NCBI RefSeq assembly: GCF_001522545.3
Contig: NC_031770.1
Span: forward strand, 14,249,115 to 14,313,114
Direction of reading: 5' to 3'
DNA: 64,000 nt
Source: Parus major
Lineage: Eukaryota > Chordata > Aves > Passeriformes > Paridae
Positions 35,503 to 47,200 of the stretch are shown piece by piece (the stretch's first letter is position 1; every line of letters begins with the position of its first letter). The notes beneath the pieces are model-generated. The model made no database searches, was not told the DNA's origin, and saw nothing but the letters and a program-made list of their open reading frames with translations. Both the position numbers and the translations under genes were made by a program.

Positions 35503-36622
35503 CTGGAGAAAGAAAAATAAAAGCAAGATACAATAAATCCCAAAGGACAAATCGCCTGATTTCATAGAGAAAGAAATAATGGGGGAAGAGCATTGTGAAT
35601 ATTATGGAGTGAGAAGTGTATGTTCTCTCATGTACCCCAGTTGTGATACACATCTGGAAAGAAGTCCTGACTTACCCATGCAAGGAGCATTCACAAACCT
35701 GGAGCTGTTACTGCAGCAAAGATCTCGTGGGTCTGTCTTCTCTCCATGAGCAGAGAAAGGAGAGAGCTGGGAGATCTACCAGGAGTTTAGGGAACATTAT
35801 AATCACAGCTATTCCTGTTCACGATCTATTTTTTATTATTATTTTTTTAAAGGATTGTGGTGCCTCTGGGAATAATTTGGACTTTTGGAATGAGCTAAAG
35901 CCAGGTCTTTGATGTGCAAAGACCAGGATGGAAAAAGAAAAGGGATGGAGGAGATGTGGGACAGGGCTCCTCACTGACAGCACAGGGAGAAGGCACAACA
36001 CACTACACAGGAGGAGAAAGCCATAAACAGTTTTTTGGGAAGCATGAGCCCAGCAATGGGAATGGGAACTTGGAGTGGCGAAGGGAGGATTAAAAGGCAG
36101 AAGGAGAGTATCCCAATCAGATTGACTGCTGAAAAAATGCCTTGGCAGGGACAGGTTTGTCTGTGCAGATTAGTATGAACTGGAAAGGAGAGATAGCACA
36201 AGGAGCAACATGGTGTTAGTTTTAAACCCTAACAACCGGAGGAGGAAGAATCCTAGGTGGGATCATGAGATTAATGATATTAGCATGTAAAATACGAATA
36301 ATTTTTTTATTTATATTTTTTACTGCATTTGGGGGGGGAAGGGCTTGTGCAGTTCTCAGTGTTTTTTTCTTTTGTTGTTGTTTTTATGATACTGACCAGT
36401 TACATCAGCATTATCTCAGCTGAGTGAGATATTACATTCAGAAGGTAGCAGTGAACTTGATTGCACTTACAGGGAGTGCAATAATTAATCAGTGACACAG
36501 CTGGTCAGAAATATTTTCTTTTTTGTTTTGTTTTGGGGTTTTTTTGTTGTTTTTTTTTGTAAAATACCTGAGTAGCATTCCAGGCCCCTACATTTTAGAA
36601 AGAAATAAAATGCAGATAACTA

Positions 36623-36803
36623 TAAAAAAAAGCCACACCAAACAACCCCCACAAAAAACATCAACAAAAATTCTCTGTAGAATTTCATCATTATCTGTAA
36701 TGACTTAAAATAATTAGAGATTTCCCCTATTAAAAACCCCTTAAATTTCAAAATTACATCATGTTTTTCAAATGCCTTTAGGTAAGACAACAAGCTTCTT
36801 AAC
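36623..36803 (-). pseudogene. Candidate gene exon 2 (donor unsure)
   Basis: Acceptor TATTTCATCTAG at 36804-36805. The first base completes the AGG codon begun in exon 1, and the frame reads LRSLLSYLKAFEKHDVILKF then KGFLIGEISNYFKSLQ. It stays open to a stop at 36620. Possible donors are GTAATT after KHD, GTCATT, or GTGGGG near 36652; none is convincing. Confidence 0.33.
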
Positions 36804-37056
36804 CTAGATGAAATAGAGCAAGAAGAAAGAGGACACATAATATTACTAAAAAATGAAGCTTAATTGTTATTGCTACCAGCATTCATTCTCTTGAAATCCA
36901 GCATTCCTTAGAAGGAAAGCAGGGGTAAGCCACTTGTACAAGCCAGCAAAGAAAGGAAGATTCCCAAAACTACGATGCAGGATATTCACCTCTAATTGTG
37001 TCCCATATTTCTGTGTATAGATCAGAGCTAAAATTAAATTTGGTATGGAGCTCTAC

Positions 37057-37091
37057 CTGGGGCGTTTTTGCTTCTCCTCATTCTGAGACAT
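37057..37091 (-). pseudogene. Candidate gene exon 1 with start codon
   Basis: ATG (A at -3) followed by MSQNEEKQKRP and two bases, then donor CCCAG|GTAGAG. Without splicing the frame stops at once, which favours a real donor. The exit phase fits candidate exon 2. Confidence 0.35.
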
Positions 37092-37243
37092 TATCTCTGA
37101 TAAATAAAACAGCACCACTACAAGGAGCATTTGTGAAGTTGGGCACCAACAAGTAGGGATTAACCAGCACACTGGAAATAATGAACCTTGACAGATCTAG
37201 GGTTAAATACTTTAAAATTAGATCCTGCTGAAAGCCGAATCTT

Positions 37244-37256
37244 GTCGCTTAGCAAC
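37244..37256. promoter_or_regulatory. X-box-like RFX motif upstream of the candidate gene
   Basis: GTCGCTTAGCAAC: arms GTCGCT and AGCAAC around T, an imperfect inverted repeat near the RFX X-box consensus. It sits 153 bp upstream of the candidate ATG on the minus strand, in a small CpG-containing patch. A reverse CCAAT box (GTGATTGGGG, 37333-37342) lies nearby. Confidence 0.5.
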
Positions 37257-40200
37257 GGCCGCATGGGATGCTGCTGTCACTCAGAGGATGCTTCTCTGGG
37301 GAGCTCACATCACGCTCACAGAAAATGGGCTGTGATTGGGGCAAGGTGACATCATATTTTAAGGTAGCAGCCAACAAGATTGCACTCGAGTTAATACCCA
37401 GGCATTTAAGGAAACATTTTCTCTTTTGGAATGGCTCAGCTCTGCCCACACCTCACCTGACCCAGGGCCTGCACAGAACAGCGGGACGTGTTGGCCAGCA
37501 CATCACAGCCAAACTCAACAGGTGGAGTTTTCATCTTTTAAATTACTCAGAGCCAAAAGAAAAGCAAAATGCCTGCTATTTGTGGAGGCCTGACTGTATT
37601 CAGAGCATGAAAATCTCCAGCAGCAGTTCAGAAAACATGCATAAAGCCAGTGAGAGAGAATAAAATGTACCCTTACTGAAAATAACCAAAAATTCAGTGC
37701 GCTGAGCTAATTTTAGCACTTGTAACAACTGGGAATCTACTGGATTTTAGTAAGGAACCAAGAAACCAAGTTAATTAATTTTTTTTTTAAGAAGCCCTTG
37801 AGGCACAAAATCTGTTTTTCAAAGCAATGCTATATTAAGGTTCATACAGGCACCTACAGAGATTTTTCTGAACACCTGCCTGGCAACTCTAAAGCACATA
37901 AGCACATCAGAGCATCTGAGGTTAGTCTGACAGGAACCATCCTGCATTTCTAAGTAGGAAAATACCCAGATTCTGAACTGCTATCAGCGCCTCTGGAATG
38001 GATACAGAAATTGGGTATTCAGTCCAACCTAGTACACTGCCCATTAGGGACTGAGAGTCAAGATATCAGGGAAATGCAGATTATTGAAACCAGCCTAAAA
38101 GCAACACTCAGGTACACATACCTAGATTTAGGACACTGGATGCCCTTCTCTGAATGTTGAAAGAGCACAGACAGGTCCTTCTTTCTTTATTTTGGGCAGG
38201 CTGTGCCAAAAAATTGCTCCCAGTAAGCAAAAAGGTCACCAGGAAGGATCACAAAGATCATGACAGATCTTATTAAATCAACTTCCAGGTCATGAACTAC
38301 CAAATTTCCTGCTGATTTGGGCCTCACCATTTGGCAGTGATGGAGAACAAAGATAGGGACATATTAGTTGATAATAGGATTAGTCAACTGCATGTGAGCA
38401 GGTGGAGGCCATGGAGTCAAGAGTGCTGCAAAAGCAGGGAAATATTAAGGCCAGTTTCCAAAAAAAAGCACTCTAGCAGAGTGCTTTTCACACTTCTCAT
38501 GCACATGGCACCAGGCTGACTTCAGTCTGGAACTGAGGTACAGAAAAGTGGTTAAGAGGAATGAAGATCATGTCTTCCAAGCGGAAAACAAATAATTCTG
38601 GTTTGTTTAATGAGTCAAGAGTCTAAGGAGGGAAATTATTGCTTTTGTAGTGATGCAATAGGAAAATAAACACGCTGCTGTTTAATGAAGGGCTGTTTAA
38701 ACGAACCCTGGCAGAGGGTAGGTAGTAATTTTATGTCAGCTCTGAGGAGTTTACAACAGTAAGAGCAGGAAGCTTTCAGGGGAGCCTTCTGGAGTAAAGG
38801 TGAGAAAAAAACCCCGACTGATCTGAAGACTGAAAATTCAAGCAGAGGTGATATTGCTTCACCTTCCCAGATGCAAGCACCACCCTCATGGGTGAAAACA
38901 GGGAAGATTTTTATGGCTAATTATGCTAGGAAAGTTCACAGTAACAGCATTGCTGGGCTACTGTGTAATTATCTCTAAGCCACATGTATTCACTCAGACT
39001 ACTCAAAATAAGAACACTTACAGGTACCTGTAACCTCAAAACCTGTGAAAGAATAACCACAGCCCATGTCAAATTTAGAAAACCGTTTTTTCCAAATATA
39101 TCTAACCTATTAGGTATTTCTTCAACAACTGTCCTTAAAATACAGCTGGTCTAAGTGCATAATTGCTTCAGTTAATGCTTTATTTTGAGAGTTGTGGCGC
39201 CATACAGAGGATAATTTCCAGTGAAGTCATAACAGAGGAAAACACTCCTGGGAAATTTAACAACGAGCTCAAGGTTCTCAAAATAATATAGTGAATAACA
39301 ATTAGAAAGGTATCATTAACATGATACATAGCTGTGATTTTGTCCAAACTAATTAGAGCAGTTGTGCTCTTACTAGTCCATTAAGATGAACACTAAATCA
39401 AATATATTAAGTGCACATACATTCTGTGATGTGCGATTTAAATTTTGTTAGATATGGAAATAAAACAAGTCTTTGTTAATATCTACTGTTATCACTTGAA
39501 GTACTGAGAAAGTTGTATTATTATCAGATCCTAGAGAGCAAGCTTAACTCAGCAATACCAGTGGGTTAAACAAATAAAAATAAAGGGATGGACCAAAGTC
39601 TGCTTTTAATAGAGATAAACATCATGTCATATCTTGGTTTCCTCCTGTGGTGCTTCTGCCTCTCAGGCACTGGAGGGGCACACACCATGTGTGTGCATTT
39701 GAGGGAAAAGCTGGCCCATGAGCAGCAAGCTGTGGTATAAACTGGGATGGGGAATATTATTCCTGCTAGTAAGGGGGTTTATTCCCACCTGTGTGCTTTC
39801 CATAAGGCCTTCTGTATAAAGAACCAACAGACATCATAAATGATTATGTAGAGAAAGTAAACACTGAACATAAAAACACCAAACAAGACCTATGGCGCTT
39901 TATCCAGGGATTCATTTTTAAAATTACCTGTCCTGTACTAGGTTGTTGATCCTTGAGTCTCATCCAAGCAACCTGGCCACAGTGATACAGGCAAAGAACA
40001 GTAAATAATCACAGATGTTTCATCAGCAGAAGATTCAAGTTATTTCTGTTTAAACAAGTGCTTTGCACAGGAGGACAGAGGATAGGCAGTAGTCTTTCAG
40101 CAATTCCCAAGATGTCAAAACATTCCTTAGGTTCCAGGTTAAAGGGTGAAAACCTTGGCTTTAATTAGATGCTCTTCAAACATTAGGGGCCAGCAATGGA

Positions 40201-40414
40201 TGAATGTGACTGCAAGCAAATCCTGCTAGGGACTGATAGGTATTTCACAGATGACTTCCACATGCATGCAAACATCTTAACCAACCCACAATGAATCACA
40301 CATTGGGCTTTTTACACTAGTCCAGTCCCGTGGAAGAAGTTTAAATGGGAAGTGGAATACTCAGCACCATCTGAGACCAGAGCCGGGGTCTGCAGACAAA
40401 GAGAGAACACAGCG
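37257..40414. other. Intergenic sequence 3' of FOXN2
   Basis: AT-rich sequence with no recognised gene or full repeat. The open frames here (for example 37268-37663 on the plus strand) have no familiar motif. Confidence 0.7.
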
Positions 40415-40433
40415 CTTTCTGTTTGCAATGCTG

Positions 40434-40439
40434 TTTATT
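40434..40439 (-). terminator. FOXN2: Probable FOXN2 distal poly(A) signal
   Basis: AATAAA on the minus strand, followed downstream by a GT-rich stretch. A second AATAAA lies at 40510-40515. Confidence 0.5.
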
Positions 40440-40804
40440 TTAGAAAAGCCCCTTTGATCATCTGAATGAAAAATGTGGGCAGAAAAGTCACAAATGTTAT
40501 AAAACAAAGTTTATTCTGCAATATTTTGTCATAATGAATTGCATCTCTTTGGTAAAAATAAAATTTATAAACATTTTAATTAACAGAGATTAGCATACAA
40601 AAAACTAAACTTTTGTAAATCGTCTTTAAAACGGGAGAAGGACTAAACCAGAGGAAAGAGGGTTAGAATTGGTCACCTACTGGCAAAATTATTCTAAACA
40701 AACCCAAGGACATTGCTTATGCTACATTAGAAACAAGCTAACGGGAATGGTTTAAAAACAACTCTGGTTCATTTGATCAGAATGCATTCTTACAATTCAC
40801 TTTT

Positions 40805-40814
40805 AAATAAATAA
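40805..40814 (-). promoter_or_regulatory. FOXN2: AU-rich element in the FOXN2 3' UTR
   Basis: On the minus strand the sequence reads TTATTTATTT, containing the UUAUUUAUU nonamer known to mark unstable mRNAs. It lies about 370 bases upstream of the probable poly(A) signal. Confidence 0.5.
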
Positions 40815-42820
40815 TAGTTACAATGAATTGGCAATTATAAAATGTTTTATATCACTATATGGCAGTAACATAATACTTTTAATTATGCACTTTTTAGTTT
40901 GAAGAAATGTACATTTATAAAACAGACTTGATAATGGCACTGGCAGTTAGGTGTGAAGAATGTGCTTTAAGATAAAATAGCAGGTGCAACATTTAAAATA
41001 TTTTACCTTTCCTTTTTCAATAAATAGTTTGACCACACCATTATTAACGTGTATGAGTATGCTTTGCTTTAATTAAAGCTTGTACTTTTCAGGCTGATGA
41101 AAAGTTGCAAACCAGACAACTTCCATTTTACAGCTGGATTTAAAAACATTTGATGTGACTTCTGCAGATAAGTGATTTAGGATTGGAATCTGAAAAGCCA
41201 ATGTAGGTTTGTACAGTAATCACATCAGATTTACCCTGAACAGAGCAACCTCCCATGAACACAGGTCTCATACACTTCTTCACTGCATTTAAAGAACTGA
41301 ATGTGGCTCATTAATACTTTTCTTGCCAAAATGTATCCAAGTCAACCATTGGCATCAACATTTTACATATGTCACTAAAAAAACCCAAAGCCCAACAATC
41401 AAAATAACTTTTAATTATACTCCATTTATACTATATACACCAGGGTCTCTAACTGAGGTGGCAAACAAACCCGAACCCAACAGATATGTAAGAGAAAGGA
41501 AGGGCAGCTCTTCTCCCACTGCCAGGACAGGAGTTCCACAACTGAGCTGTCGGCCTTTGCTGCCAAACATGCGGGCAGAGGCCTGGGACAATGCAGTGGG
41601 ACAGGGCAGGGGGACAGCTCATCTGCCTTCCCCTTTGGAAGCAGAGAGGGAAGACAGCAAAGCAGGAAGAGCAGGAAGAGCACGGCCCCGCCACACTGCA
41701 CTGTCCCAGGAAAGGCTGCGACTGCTCCCCCCTTCCACAATTCCAGTGCTCCCAGCTGGAAGGATGGATGGCATGCAGCTTTCACTGCTAACTGCTGACA
41801 AGTACCTGGTTCTCACTGGTGATTAAATGCATTGCTAGCATCCCAGTCCTTCAGATATGCTGAAGTCATTGTCACCAACTTTAGGGTTAACAGCAGCACA
41901 GCCACACTCCCAGTCAGTATTAAGCTCCGCAAATTTTATCTGAGGCTAAAATAATTCAGAACCAAAGCAAACCATGGAGCTGACTATCAACACAGCTTCC
42001 AAAATACCTGGACCTTGATCCAGCTCTCACTGGAAGCTACAGAAAGCTGCAATCACTTCAGCAGGAGCCTGGCAGCACCCCTCTTCAACAGTACCAAAGT
42101 GAAATCATGGCACTGAGCAAAACTTCAGGCTGCTCACAGTATTTCTGTGTATCTGAGAGATCTAGATGTATCTATCTCCTTTTCACATTGACACAAGCTC
42201 TGCCCTTCGCAGTCTTCCATGAGAGTTCAAAAGCAACCCATGAGCAAGAAGAAGCAGTTCCACCAAGCATTCACATCTTCAGCTCCTGAAATCCTAAGAA
42301 CCACTGCATTGGTACTTGATTTTCCTTTAAATGGCAAGTTTTACCCCTACTACCCATCAGTAACACATCCAATATCAGATCTAATTGGCTATTGCAGCAC
42401 TTATGATAGCCAGAACAGACACACGGCTGCACACACGGTGCCCTGTTACAGGTGTAGGGTAACAGGTGCCCACACAAGGCAGGAATGAAAGCAGAGTATT
42501 TTCCTTCCCTTTCAAGAAATAAAACAAATCATTCTTAAAACTGAATTGGAAAAAGAAAAAAAAAAGCCACAAAAAAAACCCCAAAAAACAACTTTTTTTT
42601 TTTTTTCTCTCCTAGTGTTTGTGCTTTAAATTCCAAAACACAAAGAACCTCAAATATTTCAGGCTTGATCCAACAGCCATTGAGTCAGCAGGAGCACCAC
42701 CGTTGTCTTCAAGAGGCACTGGGATGGGCCCTCAGAGCAACAGACCTTCAGCAGCATGGCTGTGTTTGCATTGGAAGTAGACAGTTTAGGATAGGATTCA
42801 TGGAGAGACTGACAAATAAG

Positions 42821-42850
<30 letters not shown>
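42821..42850. repeat. Poly(A) tract, 30 bases
   Basis: Uninterrupted run of 30 A on the plus strand inside the FOXN2 3' UTR (U30 in the mRNA). No target-site duplication or retrotransposon body is seen next to it. Confidence 0.95.
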
Positions 42851-42857
<7 letters not shown>

Positions 42858-43198
42858 AAAACCCACACTAGTCTAAGAAAGGCATTCAAATAGCCAGGAA
42901 AATACTCCCTTAGGGAAAGGTTAACTTTTGGCTGAATCCAGCACTGTTTTCAACAGTGGACATTGGTTTCTTAAGTGGCTCTGCTCCTAATTTTCACCCA
43001 GCTTGCCCAACACCTGGTGGAAGCAGTAGCTTCCCGTTGGTGAGAATGTTTATGGCACATCATGCTACCTTTCAGCAACAGGAAAGATGACCTTGGATAG
43101 CTGTATACAATTCTGCAACATACTTAAGGCATCCTTGTATGTACAGTACTGTTAAAACCCACTCCAACAGAACTGCTTACCCATTTCTGAACAGAAAA

Positions 43199-43230
43199 TT
43201 AAAAATAAAAAAAATAAAAAAATAAAAAAA
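43199..43230. repeat. A-rich (AAAAAAT)n low-complexity repeat
   Basis: A runs separated by single T, within the FOXN2 3' UTR. A similar tract lies at about 43656-43679. Confidence 0.85.
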
Positions 43231-43786
43231 GGCATCATCTACAGGAAGATGTAAGTAATCACACTGATTTTAAAAGAAAAATAGGGATAAAGTTCAACAT
43301 ACCACAAAAAACACTTTCTGGCTGAAGGATGTCTAGGAACTATAAAGAGATTCTCTTATTGCAAAATGAATTTGAATCCTTTACATGGAAGTCAGAGCCC
43401 TTAGACAGAACAAAATTCACCTCTGCAGATGGGGCCAGCAGAGATGTAAATATGATCCACAGTGTGCATCTGAACAAACATCTCTGAAAAAAAATAGTCA
43501 ACTATTGCAAAGAAAAAAAAATAATTAAAAGGTGATCATTAAGAAGTATGGTTTTGGGTTTTCACAAGTCATGCATATCTTCTAATTTGAGAAGACTAAA
43601 TATTTTCTTTTTAGATGGTGATTTAAAAATAAATGGCTAAAGTATAGTTTGCGCCAAAAAAATAAAAAAAAAAAAAAAAGCAGTGAGTCCTCTTATGGCT
43701 TTGATCTCCCTTGTGAAGGGTAAAAGTAGAAGAGTATTGCCACAATTAAAAAAAATATATGTATATATTCAACACTGACAAACATA

Positions 43787-44298
43787 TTATTTTTTCCTTT
43801 GCTTGTGACAGTGGGTCTTTGCAGTACTTATTAAGGAACTCAAGCACGTTTGGATGCCAGCAAGGTGGAGCAGAGACCCTGCCGCTTCCTTCAGCTCCTC
43901 GTCGATCTCCTGACACAGCTCCTCGAGTACTTTCTTGCTGGGCTGACTTTCCTTAGAGGTATCTACAACACAGGGTTGGGATGCATAGCCACTGTCTCCG
44001 AGAGGATCGTCTTCATAGTCCCCGTCTGTGTCCACCTCGCTGTGAAACCCCTCGCTGCCATCGTGGCTGGTCTTGGAGATGAACTCGTACACCTCGTCCA
44101 GGGAGGACAGGGAGGACACGCTGGACCTGGAGGCGCAGCGCTGGGAGCCCATGCTGCTGGCACTGTAGTTGTGATCCTCGCTGGGATCGATGTTGGTGGC
44201 CGCGGAATCGTTCTCCTGCAGGTTTATGGAGCTGGGAGGATTGAATGCGCTGCCGTAGCTCCTCTTCTTGGGTGTCTTCAGAGGCTGAGGTTTCTCAC
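43787..44298 (-). CDS. FOXN2: FOXN2 coding exon 5 (last)
   Basis: 512 nt: two bases finish C267, then 169 codons and TAA. Motifs include [60 protein letters not shown] and a KQRKK end. Acceptor TTTTTCACAG. Confidence 0.97.
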
Positions 44299-47200
44299 CT
44301 GTGAAAAACAAGATGTGTCAGCAGGCAAATGCCCCAGTGAGATTGCCTGCACCACGAGCACGCTGGGCCTGGCTGGCTGCAAGGGAAACCAAATTCCAGC
44401 ATTTAAAGTCACAATGTGCCCGTTTACTGTCACCCCCAGAGGACAACAGTCACCACCCAATCTCAGCTAAGAGCTAGAGGAACAGAGAAGTAGCCAAGAA
44501 ACTCTTCTTACTATCTAGCACAGAGAGGGCAGGGACAGAACTTTGCAAAAAAATTATCAAAGTTAACTGGGGAAAGAAAAGAAAGTCTGCTTCTAGTAAA
44601 ACTCTTGCAATGCTAGCTGAAAGAATAATTAAATCCAAATTACTTCTTGACTACTTTTACTGTTTGGAAACTAGACCATACTTGTTTCCTGAAATTTTAT
44701 GAAGTATTTAGTTACTGAGTAGAGAAGGAAAACAAAAGTAAAGTGGCTTATGCTTACAGTCCAGCATCCCTTGTTGAATGGAAGTATTTAACAGCATCAT
44801 TGCCGTAGCAGCATCAATATCAGATTCTGTGAAGCAGAAGCAGCAAAACGTTAGAAGTCAGGTAAGCCTGACAAGATGAGGTCTCTACAATATACGAAGA
44901 ATACATACATATGTGTATATTTATATAGATATATATTTGCCTGTACTGGCCTATAACAAAGAGCAAGGGTGGGGGGAATATAAAAACTCAGACAAAGCAT
45001 GACCCTTGTACAGCCCAATACTGTTCCAGATCAGGCTCATACCTTAACTATGACATTCAAAGGCTGAGATCTCACGTTGCACTCACTGAAGCCAAGACTC
45101 AGTGACACAATTAGACGTTCATGTGACAATGCTGTTCCTATACTTAACAAGTGCCTTTTGTTTGTACCAGTTGGGAGAGAAAGATTAGACACATGGCACA
45201 GCAAAGCACCTCGGCAGCTCCATGCCCTGGCTGTGGGAACGTGCAGGGCTGAGAGCAGCCGTGCCCATTAATGCAGCACTAATTCAGCACACCTCCCTCC
45301 TCCAGCAGAATTTTCCACACTACTAAGTCCAACGGAAGAAATTGAGACTACGCAGGGGGAAAGGGCACTGAACTGCTCAAACTAGAAAGCAGGGAGATCT
45401 AAATAATAAATAGGCACGTAGGAAAGGTTGAGGTGAACTGTGGCACTGTCAGCTGCAGTGAGAAACACTGCTGCAAAATGCCATCCTTTGCAGAGTAGAT
45501 TGCTTACATTTCTGAAAGGTACCTTGAGGATAGCAGGGCAGAGAGTGACATTTCTAACCACAACAAGGTGAAAGGGAAATGAAACAAGCACGCCTTTCCC
45601 ACTCATTTCAGGACATGCCCCTGCCCTTTAAAGAAGAGGAAATCCAATCCATTCTTTGGCTCACTTCTGCAATGGATGATGAATAGTCCTTATACAGGAC
45701 AGAAATACGTATGGTGGACTAAACAGGCAGAACAGGAGCAAAGAGACAGGGAGCTCTCACAAGAGCCTGGGTGTCTGAGAGCAGAAGCTCACATCTGAGG
45801 TGTAGGTAGGTATGTACATATGTACGAGCAGTGAGTGGAGAACAAGGCTGGAAGGCACCAGCAGCAAGCAGAACAAGCTCTCAGTTCTGCTGAACTGGAA
45901 CTATGGGGGGAACTGTTGAAGTAAAACATCAGCAATGTCATTTTTGATGGCATTTGTTTTCTTCCCCATATTACACGCATTAACTGTGTTACTGAATTTA
46001 AGGGGGGAGTAGTATTGGGAGGGGGGACTGCAGAGTTATCAGCCTGGCTTCCTTGTCTTTATAATTCTCCCTAACTTCACCCCTGGTCAAGGAGAAATTT
46101 GAAGAACTTGACACATTAGGAATGTTGTACCAACATGGGAAGGGGACTGAGCTGCCATTTCCAACACAGGTTATAAAACATACACATTTCACCCCCTTGT
46201 TTTCCATGCCTTTAATTTTAAATCCAGCATACATTAGACTCTACCCCCTTGTAATCATGCAATTACTTTTTTTTTCCTTCTGCTTTGGCTTTCTTTGGCA
46301 GAAACAGAGCCCCTGAATTCATAGGTTATATGCACCCAACTGACAAAAAGAAACAGAAAAATAAAGCATGAAGAATTACTTTGCTCCACTAGTGCAATCA
46401 GGAAGTAAAATATTCCCATTCCTTACTTGCTATCCCAGACATTTTATTTCATCATCTGATGTTGGTATATAAGCACCACCTTGTAAAAATGACAAGCAAT
46501 CAGAGGTACTAATGCAATGCAGGATTACTACCCACAAAGAATATTTCTGTACCTTAATACTCCCAAAGAATGAGAAGAGGCACTTCTGCAGTGGCTTCTT
46601 AGCAGTGCTCTGTGTCACTGATAATGTGCTTTGGCTTCATTTATGATTGTTCTTCTCAACAGTGCAGTATTTCCCCAATTTGCACTTCTCCAGCAGAATG
46701 GCTGTGGAAACTCCTTACTACAAGGGATTCTGCTCATCTGCACAAGAGCTGCCCTATGGGACCCCAGGAACATGGATGACTTGCCTCTAATGCCAGAGAA
46801 ATGCTGTTCAGGCTCCCCCACATGCAGAAACTAAGTGATAGCATATACCCGTCATTATTTTGGCACCTCTGGTGTAGCTAAATGGAAAAGGCAATCTCCA
46901 AACCTGTCATAAGACACACCAGCAAAATCCTTAGGAGGGGAGGGATTTATTGTGTTCTCCAACAAGCCCTGAGAATCCCAGATCCAGCAGCCCTGCAGCA
47001 GCCAGCCAGCCAAGGGATGTTTCCTTGCCACCCAGACGCCACCACAGATCCTCCATCAGGGTGGTGCATGGTGACCATCACCTGTGGTCCAGGCAGCTGC
47101 TTGGCCTCCAAAAAGCTTTGGATTTGCTGCATAACCAAAGCTGCTGGTTTGTGGCCAAAAGCCAAAAGCAACCTTCTCATCTCTAAGCCTATTGAGCCTG

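Larger units (their letters stand above)
32527..37091 (-). pseudogene. Candidate unrecognised multi-exon gene or decaying gene
   Basis: A chain of exon-like segments on the minus strand, between the FOXN2 3' end and the PPP1R21 promoter. It begins MSQNEEKQKRP at an ATG 153 bp downstream of an X-box-like motif. The phases join through exon 2 (LRSLLSYLKAFEKHDVILKF), perhaps microexons at 36568-36587 and 35676-35710, exon 4 (VQDSGISVWAVLARLRFLSY), exon 5 (LAVATITETKHQFRVFAASE), exon 6 (LTFGEVALAAATANQKDEFE) and exon 7 (AIGISNMSSNIKTSREDTNV). The translation is helical and vaguely like armadillo repeats. I cannot name it. Exon 4 needs a 1-base frame correction and exon 5 is open in two frames, so it may be a pseudogene, a sequence error or a chance pattern. 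The donors of exons 2 and 5 are unsure. Confidence 0.35.
40415..43786 (-). other. FOXN2: FOXN2 3' UTR (inferred extent)
   Basis: AT-rich sequence downstream of the FOXN2 stop. AATAAA signals on the minus strand lie at 40510-40515 and 40434-40439, and a TGTGTTCTCT stretch follows the second. This suggests cleavage at about 40.41-40.42 kb. Several long A runs on the plus strand would be U runs in the transcript. The length of about 3.4 kb is an inference. Confidence 0.6.

Noticed and set aside
37331..37365. CCAAT box and TGACATCA near the X-box, resembling an MHC class II S-X-Y module
   Set aside because: Spacing between the X-like and Y-like boxes is about 80 bp, far more than the fixed short spacing of that module.
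41323..41826. 167-codon open frame on the plus strand
   Set aside because: It lies in the inferred FOXN2 3' UTR, antisense to it, with another open frame opposite. No domain, no splice structure and unremarkable codon use.
43850..44470. 206-codon open frame on the plus strand
   Set aside because: It is the antisense shadow of the FOXN2 last exon, where GC-rich codons suppress stops on the other strand.
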